A DNA stretch of 64,000 nt from Roridomyces roridus. Its lineage: Eukaryota; Basidiomycota; Agaricomycetes; Agaricales; Mycenaceae. How positions within the stretch are numbered: position 1 is the first letter of the stretch; every line of letters starts with the position of its first letter. Positions 57,812 to 64,000 of this stretch are shown piece after piece. The notes beneath the pieces were generated by a model. That model was not told where the DNA came from and did not search any database. It saw only the letters and a program-made list of their open reading frames with translations. The DNA lies in contig JARKIF010000140.1 in NCBI GenBank assembly GCA_029378245.1, positions 17,858 to 81,857 on the forward strand, written 5' to 3'. The position numbers were made by a program, and so were the translations under genes.

Positions 57812-59478
57812 ACGGTTCAATGGGGGCCCTGAAGGTGCGCCGCTCAACTGCCGCCCTGCATACTTACACCCTGTGCTGAACTCACGCTGACAGTGCCGTT
57901 TGCGGTGATCACGGTCAAGCAAGGCTTGCGATATAGGTTCGGTTCTATCGCTGAATCAAGTTGTTGTATCTGACCCAGTCGTCAATCAGATTCCGCGTCT
58001 TCTCCATCTCGTGCCGCCCATTCATGACGCTCTCCTTTGACAATCATACATTCGGTTCGTTCGTTCTTTTCTTTCCAAGTCCAGTCCTCCATCCGTTGAC
58101 TCTTGGGTGTTAGATGTCATTGAGCTCGATGGAGTTGAGCATGATCCCGAGGCTTTTCAAAATGCCGACATCTACGCAGGTTGGCACTTTCCTTCTTTTC
58201 CGGAAACGCAGGACTAACAAATTGTAGCTCAACGCCTTTCAATCGTCCTGAACGCAAATCAGAGCATTGATAACTACTGGGTATGCCTGGCGTCTACACC
58301 ACAACCATCTTACATCTGTGCAGATCCGAGCACCGCCCACGGGAGGAAACCTCGCGTCCAACCCCAACTGTGAATCTTCCCTCTTCGAGTCTTGGGTTTT
58401 CAGCTAACGAGCCCGCGCACTACAAGTCAACTCGAGTCTGAGTCTCGCCATTTTGAGATACGAGGGCGCACCCGAGGTCGACCCGACGACTGTCGACGTA
58501 CCTGGAGTCAAGATGGATGATAGTCTCATGCATGTGCGTTCCTTTCTCTTCTCTTTTGAGCTTGGACTTGATCTGATCCGCACTCTACCGAAGCCAATCG
58601 CCTCCCAAGGCCCCGGTCAACTGGGCTCTGGACCACCCGATTTCGCCGTGACGCTCAACATCCAACAGCCCAATCCGCCTTTGTTTGATATTAATGGTGT
58701 CGTGCGTCTACTTTCTCTTCCTTGTCTTGTATTTCAGACCGCGTTATGTTTCGGTTGAATAGTCATATGTATCCCCAACACTGCCCGTCCTCCTCCAACT
58801 CCTCAGCGGCGCCGCCCAGCCGACGGATTTCTTGCCGTCGGAGCAGGTTATTGTACTACCGACGAATCCGATCGTGGATATTAGTATTCCTGGCGCGGGA
58901 GGTGCGTTTTTTTGTTTTCCTCCTGTCCATTCCAGAGTGAGAGCGTGCTGTGAATATTAGCGCATCCTTTCCATTGTGAGTCTTCCATCACGGGATTTGC
59001 AGAATACTGACTCGGCGGATGAGTGCACGGACATAACTTCGATGTACGTTTTCATCCCTCCAAGGCAGTGAACCTAATGTGCACCCACCGTTGATAGGTC
59101 ATCCTGGAATCCAATGCAGTTGATTTCAACTTTGTTAACCCGCCTAGACGAGACGTCACACCCAGTGCGTTCGTCACTCCCTGGTCCATGTTGGCATACT
59201 TACGAGAATGAATAGTCAACGGAGGAAACACCACCTTCCGGTTCTTCACCGGCAACCCGGGGGCATGGTTCCTCCACTGGTGCGTTGCTTCCCACCCACA
59301 TCCTCTCATCCTAACCCAATCATACAGCCACATCGACTGGCACCTCGAAGTCGGACTCGCAGTGGTATTTGGCGAGTCCCCGGCTCTCAACATCGTGGGA
59401 AACCAGTCGCAGATTATACAGCCCGACTGGTCTGCGTTGTGTCCGGCGTATGACGAGTTGGCGCCTGAGTTGCAGTGA
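57812..59478 (+). pseudogene. Laccase (multicopper oxidase) lacking its 5' half
   Basis: Homology begins abruptly near 57812 (RRFNGGPEGAPL, the LINGLGR-type segment at the middle of a laccase) and runs in good order: VITVKQGLRYRFRVFSISC across an intron, VIELDGVEHDPEAF, AQRLSIVLNANQSIDNYW, ILRYEGAPEVDPTTVDVPG, FLPSEQVIVLPTNPIVDISI, HPFHLHGHNFDVI and GAWFLHCHIDWHLEVGLAVV (T1/T2/T3 copper ligands) to a normal stop at 59478. Splice sites in this half look intact. Copper regions L1 and L2 (HWHGF, WYHSH) and the signal peptide are absent upstream, where unrelated sequence and the Helitron lie. A functional laccase needs those ligands, so this is a remnant, presumably cut off by rearrangement or Helitron insertion. 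Confidence 0.82.
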
Positions 59479-59765
59479 GTTGTGTCTGGCTTATTTACCG
59501 AGTATGAAAATGTATGGAACTTGCCTTGTATTGCCGCAAGCGACGAGCCGATTCCTGGTCTATTTAGAGGGAGACAAAAATAGAAGTACCTCATCTTGCT
59601 CGACGTACCAATTCCGAATCGAACGGAGACGCGACTGCAGGAGTATAACACGGGAGAGCAACTTTGACAGGAATTCCGATTTGTGTGGGTGTTTGGGCAA
59701 CTGCGTATGAGAAATACAATGGATCACCAGTATTTACTATCCATCAGAGACGAGAAACCCAAGAG

Positions 59766-59900
59766 AAAAAAAAATTAAGGACTTCTGGGTCGCACTGCTA
59801 GGAGCCTGGAGCGGACCCCGAATCGAACGGAGTGCGCACGCGTTCAAGTTGACTCTGGACTCAGAGTCTGTAGGAGCGCTGCGTAGGGTTGAGGCTGACG
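59766..59900 (-). repeat. tRNA-like unit with B box and T run
   Basis: Minus-strand CCGTTCGATTC (59830-59820) lies in a perfect T-arm: CTCCG, loop TTCGATT, CGGGG. Nine T (59774-59766) follow 46 bases later. The part before it has a possible A box (TACGCAGCGC) but no matching acceptor stem, so it is tRNA-derived and not a clear tRNA. Confidence 0.45.
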
Positions 59901-60032
59901 AATGATGCAGGAAGAACGTGTGATACAGCAAGGATTGAAGGATGGCGCGTCATCCGTTTCTCTTGATGCGAGAAGATCAGACTTCCTTAGGCCGTAGGGT
60001 CGACTCCGGTGGTCGTACATTGAACACACTGC

Positions 60033-60110
60033 AAAAAGGACTATGAGTTGGAACGATTTACTGCTGCGTCCCGAGTCGACCGGAATCCGGCATCGATGCG
60101 AATCATGCGA
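60033..60110 (-). repeat. tRNA-like unit with altered B box
   Basis: Minus-strand CCGGTCGACTC (60083-60073) differs at one B-box base; five T (60037-60033) follow after 36 bases. Same CGGGAC continuation as its relatives. Confidence 0.3.
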
Positions 60111-60126
60111 TATGTGCGCGAAAGTC

Positions 60127-60235
60127 AAAAAAACTCTCGAGAGGGAGTAACAAAATGGCTCTGCTCAACCCAGGAGGCCTGGATCCCGAATCGAACGAAG
60201 TCCGGGCTATACTTATCGTGGTGCCGCCACACCGT
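60127..60235 (-). repeat. tRNA-like unit with B box and T run
   Basis: Minus-strand TCGTTCGATTC (60198-60188) followed by GGGATCC, and seven T (60133-60127) 55 bases after the box. Confidence 0.38.
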
Positions 60236-62679
60236 TGCCATGACCAGCGAATATGCACATCAATGCCGATCCTGGACCTTCCCCGAACCAAGTTGCCTTG
60301 CCCTTTGCCTCAACTAAGTACCAGTCACCGAATCGCCACCCAATTACATTATGCAGTAGCGATATAATTATAGAAACCGTACTGGTTAGTGTTACAAGTA
60401 CATTTCACCCAATGGCGAGGGTCTATTTTGTCAAAGAGTAGTCCGTGCGGTCAAGCAATTTTAAGTTATAAGGAAAGTCCGGGCTTTAGTCCATGTCCAT
60501 AAGAGAAACAGCGTGTGGGGTGCGTGGGTGCGTGAACATCGGCGAAATCGTCATAGCATCAGGGATCATGAGGGCGGGAATCGGAGACCGGGTAGCTATG
60601 GAGCGGAGGACACGTCAGCTTGGAGACTCCCTGTGATGACGAACGCACCAGAATCCCCCATCTCCCTACGGATGAACGCCCGACGGCGTGGCCCGTGACG
60701 TCGGACATGGGCGGCCGCCGCGTCGGCTTGGGCGTTGGCAGCGACTCCAAGGGCGGGGAGGGGCAGCGTCCACGTCCATGGGCGGAAGAAGCTTATGGAC
60801 ACGCTGGTGTCGTCGTTCGTTGGCGTCGAAGCTGGGGGACGGAGCCCGCCAGAGTGAGGGTGAAGAACAAGGCGAAGAAGGTGAGGAGGGATACAAGGAC
60901 ACGCATCCTGCTGCGAGTGAGCGACGTAGGGGACAACGACGAGCACACGTACGGGAATGAGGAATGGGGAGAAGGGGAAGAAGGGAGGTGGGGGTAGGAA
61001 TTAAGAGTGGGTAGGTCGCCGACATTTCCGCGCGGCGTTTTTCCTCCGTTCGCACAGCCTCGCCGCCAATCGGAACGCCGGGATTGTTGCAGATATGACA
61101 TCACCGCCGAACCCGGGGCGGCCGAGTGGTGTGCCTCGAATCACATAAGCCCGCGTTTCGTTCGACCCTGCGCGCCCAAGGATTTCAAGAGAATAGGAAC
61201 GGAGAGCCTGTACGATTTGTTCGCAATCTGTTTGAAACAGTTACATCTGCAATCAATCCAGAACCGATGACAGACGCAAGACAGACGCCACGAAGTCCCT
61301 ACCACCGATTCCACCGATTCGGACAACATTTGGATCAAGTCTCGACGTCGGAATTTGAAATTACATCTTCCTCCGTACCACGATCATCTCATGTCGGTTC
61401 GGTCCCGTTTTTCTCCCGACCTCCGTCGATCTGGTCAATACTGGCGATTGCTCTCTGCCCTCTGCGCCTCATTCCTCCATTTCCATTCTTGAGTACGAGC
61501 CGAGCCGCTGATGCACTTTGGATACAGTTACTCGAAGCCGGCGGCAAAGGGTCGCAACTGAATTCAGCGAATGGAAAAAGCGCCGCGCAACGAGAGGTCG
61601 CTGACGACGTGGTCATCGGCTTCTTGAAGCCCCTTCCCTGGTGATCAGCTTTCCAAACGAATGTAATTCGAGCCCAGAGTGCGACCGGGCTGGGGCTTGT
61701 TGTGCCATTGCATTAGTGACATTTTCTATAGCTAATGAGCTGACGGACCGTGGACGAGACTGTCTACCCATTCGAATTGGTCCAGCAAACAGTGTCGCAG
61801 CAAAGATATGAAACACCGAAAGTTGTTCAACAGGAAGGTCCGCACGCATACGGTATGCGTTCGAGTGCAGGCTTTTGAAACGAGGGCGATCCCCACGGGC
61901 AGCATTTGGCTTCTCCTCCGGCCTAGCCGCAAAACGCGAAACCGAAGAATCCTTCTGTGGAATCGATTTGGATTGTGGCCATATGTGTAGTCTGGACACA
62001 CAAACGCACAATTGAATTATATCCGAAGGATCGGAGGAGGTCCAGGTTAGCCTCGAATTCCCTTGGCAATCGCCATCATGTTGGGTTCCATCGAGCGCAT
62101 TAGGCCCTTGAGACAGGTTCCCCAAGGCTGAGCTTAATTTCATTTGCACGCCTCCTCGGAGCATCCCCTCACTTCCACTGGATTTAAAGGATTGGGCTTG
62201 AACTCATTCCTAACGGCGTTCTTCGGACCCCTGGTTACAATGTATTTCAAAGAGGCTTCCGGTATGTGCGGCCTATCTTCTCGGGTCCGCAGAATTCATG
62301 CTCACAAGCGCAGCAAGGTGGACCGTTGCATCAGTCATCGGCTATTCTACTCGCTCCGGACCAACATTTAAGGCCACCACTATGCTAACAACTGGGGTCC
62401 ACACCTGCTGCCTCACTCATGGTAGGCAACAACTCAAATCCACCTCAACAACTGAACACCGGTACGCACTCACGCACAACTGACAAAAGGACTTCTGATT
62501 CTCATCACTTTTCACCACTGATCTCTAGTATGGGTTGTCCCTCATAACTGCAGACCATGCCAAGCTGTTTCCACTCCCCGTGTCTCAAACCGATCGAATC
62601 ATGAATTTTTCTGTGGGTATCGTTGGGCTCCCTTGGCATGTGAAAACTGAAGCTTGAACTCTATCTCCAGGTCGATGTG

Positions 62680-64000
62680 TCCCCACTTTGTCTCCCGGGA
62701 GATTTAACAACGAGCGTTGATTTCAGCGCTTCGGACACGCTGAAGTACTGCCAACATGTCACCGCCAGGTTGAGGATCAAAGGGGACGATTGGGGGTACG
62801 TACCTGGCTTCATCTTATATAAAGTGATGTCCATGATCCATTCCATAGCTCGATGCTGGCAACCGGGGTATTCCGGTTGGCTTTCAAACAACGGAAAGAG
62901 CCACTGAATCACCACCCTGATCTCTCTGTCACGCCGACGGAGATCATTGATTCGCTTCGCTCGGCCGTCGATATTTCTCGTGCTCACGAGCCTGATTGGG
63001 ATGAGCCTATGCTCAAAATCAAGGTCACCTATTGTTCCAAGACAAACGAGTCAGTGATGTGGTTGTCAGTACAGTCACATTTTAGGTGGGGTTTCAGGTT
63101 TCAGCAGCCCAACTCCTCAATGGACGCTCATGGTTGCATCTCTGGTGACGGAGAGTTGATTTGTCACCTTCCTCGGTGCCTGGTCTCAGTACTATCAGGC
63201 AAAGAAGCCCTTCCTAGGGCGACCAACTTACGAGAGATACCAAAGCCCACAACCTCCTGCGGAATTCAATAACAACCCCGAAACTGATGCGTTCATTAAG
63301 CGTCATCTGAAGCATCTCATAAAGATCCCTCCCCGAGAACAGTGGATGGAAATGTTTCTTGCTGCCCAAAAATGGACGACCTCTGTGGATTTTTCTTCAG
63401 TGGACAGCAGATCGAACAGCTGCGCTACATTGCCGACTTTTGCACAGATCGCGCTGCAAAGCGGACTACCCACAAGATGCTCTCGGAGCTTATCTTATCA
63501 CAACCCTGAACCGCTGCCTTGATGTGCCTATCACCTGCGTAATGACCACTGTTACGGTGTGTTGTCCTTCTCATCTCTGGTTTGTGGCACCCCTAAGTAA
63601 ACCTGTGTACAGTCTCGCGGCATCAAGAACCCTGACAATATCAAACCCGGCGACTGGTGCGCTCCCGGTTATTTCGCCGCTGGCAACAATATCATCCAGG
63701 TGTACACACCGTCTCTTTCAATAAATGAAGCATCTTCGATTGGTGCCGTGGCTGCTGCAATGCGAAATTCTGTGAGGGAGGCCAGACAGTACGAGCATGC
63801 CAAACGTCTCTTTGCTATTTCGGAGTCCATAGCTCTCCGCATAGCCAACGAGAAAACCTTTTACAAGTTCTGGGACGACGGTATCTTCTGTTGGAACGCT
63901 ATGGGCACTGGCAGGTGTGCGAGTCTCCTGATTTCCGGCAACAAACTGATATGGTATGCAGGTCTGACGGGGATGTGTTCCACTTTGGGTTTGGTCAGCC
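62680..64000 (+). CDS. Unrecognised multi-exon gene, 3' end outside window
   Basis: Coding-like segments follow one another on the plus strand: VDFSASDTLKYCQHVTARLR, then over an intron (GTACGTAC to CCATAG, about 62796-62848) GVFRLAFKQRKEPLNHHPDL and TPTEIIDSLRSAVDISRAHE; later WSQYYQAKKPFLGRPTYERY with IKIPPREQWMEMFLAAQKW; and, open to the edge, KNPDNIKPGDWCAPGYFAAG then NSVREARQYEHAKRLFAISE and KTFYKFWDDGIFCWNAMGTG. Frames change between segments; some changes fit introns, one near 63385 leaves too little room and may be a frameshift. The start is not located. I recognise no family; the regular charged helices look like a genuine soluble protein. Confidence 0.4.

Larger units (their letters stand above)
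59479..62679. other. Gene-poor spacer with tRNA-like repeats
   Basis: No gene supported. Long frames at 60596-61104 on both strands are low-complexity Arg/Pro-rich text in GC-rich DNA; 61126-61644 (172 codons) and 61613-62164 (minus, 183 codons) have no domain. Three tRNA-like units are listed separately. Confidence 0.4.

Noticed and set aside
60596..61104. Frames of about 100-130 codons on both strands
   Set aside because: Low-complexity Arg/Pro/Ser text from a GC-rich stretch, open in several frames at once.

Overview
The window looks like nuclear DNA of a filamentous basidiomycete, most likely a wood- or litter-decaying Agaricomycete. Genes are split by many short (about 45-60 nt) GT-AG introns with CTNAC-type branch sites and have no operon logic. 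The readable products (class II peroxidase, laccase, starch- and hemicellulose-active glycosidases, OPT transporter, RTA1-like and DUF6534 membrane proteins) are typical of that group. Most single long reading frames antisense to genes are shadows; real genes had to be followed across splice sites.

Layout. 0-6 kb: a 416-bp hAT-type MITE, then a GNAT acetyltransferase gene and a tandem, frameshifted copy of it. 6.4-13.4 kb: oligopeptide transporter, secreted GH43 glycosidase, glutathione S-transferase. 14.7-18.3 kb: a hAT-type element interrupted by a second DNA transposon, both with perfect 8-bp target duplications. 19-28 kb: RTA1-like protein, a small secreted cysteine protein, a GH13 alpha-amylase with a CBM20 starch-binding domain, a degraded fragment, and a class II peroxidase whose Mn site and catalytic Trp are not intact. 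29-32 kb: a small basic protein and tRNA-like repeats. 32.6-38.5 kb: four small three-exon genes for secreted peptides sharing the spacing C-x3-C-x3-C-x5-C-x-C-x-C, partly produced by a tandem duplication whose junction carries a 3.0-kb Mutator-like element with a 9-bp target duplication. 38.8-47.8 kb: two DUF6534 membrane proteins, an adenosine/N6-methyl-AMP deaminase-like enzyme and another multi-pass membrane protein. 49.3-57 kb: a Helitron whose Rep-helicase frame is open over about 2,545 codons except for one TGA, and which ends in a ubiquitin-protease-like domain. 57.8-59.5 kb: a laccase lacking its 5' half. 59.5-62 kb: tRNA-like repeats. 62.7-64 kb: an unrecognised gene running off the window.

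The secreted enzymes (GH43, GH13-CBM20, peroxidase, laccase remnant) together with the peptide and GST/OPT genes suit a saprotroph that digests plant polymers outside the cell, imports peptides and detoxifies aromatics; that link is inference. The part most worth following up is the cluster of cysteine-rich peptide genes. No homology search was possible; family calls rest on motif recognition.
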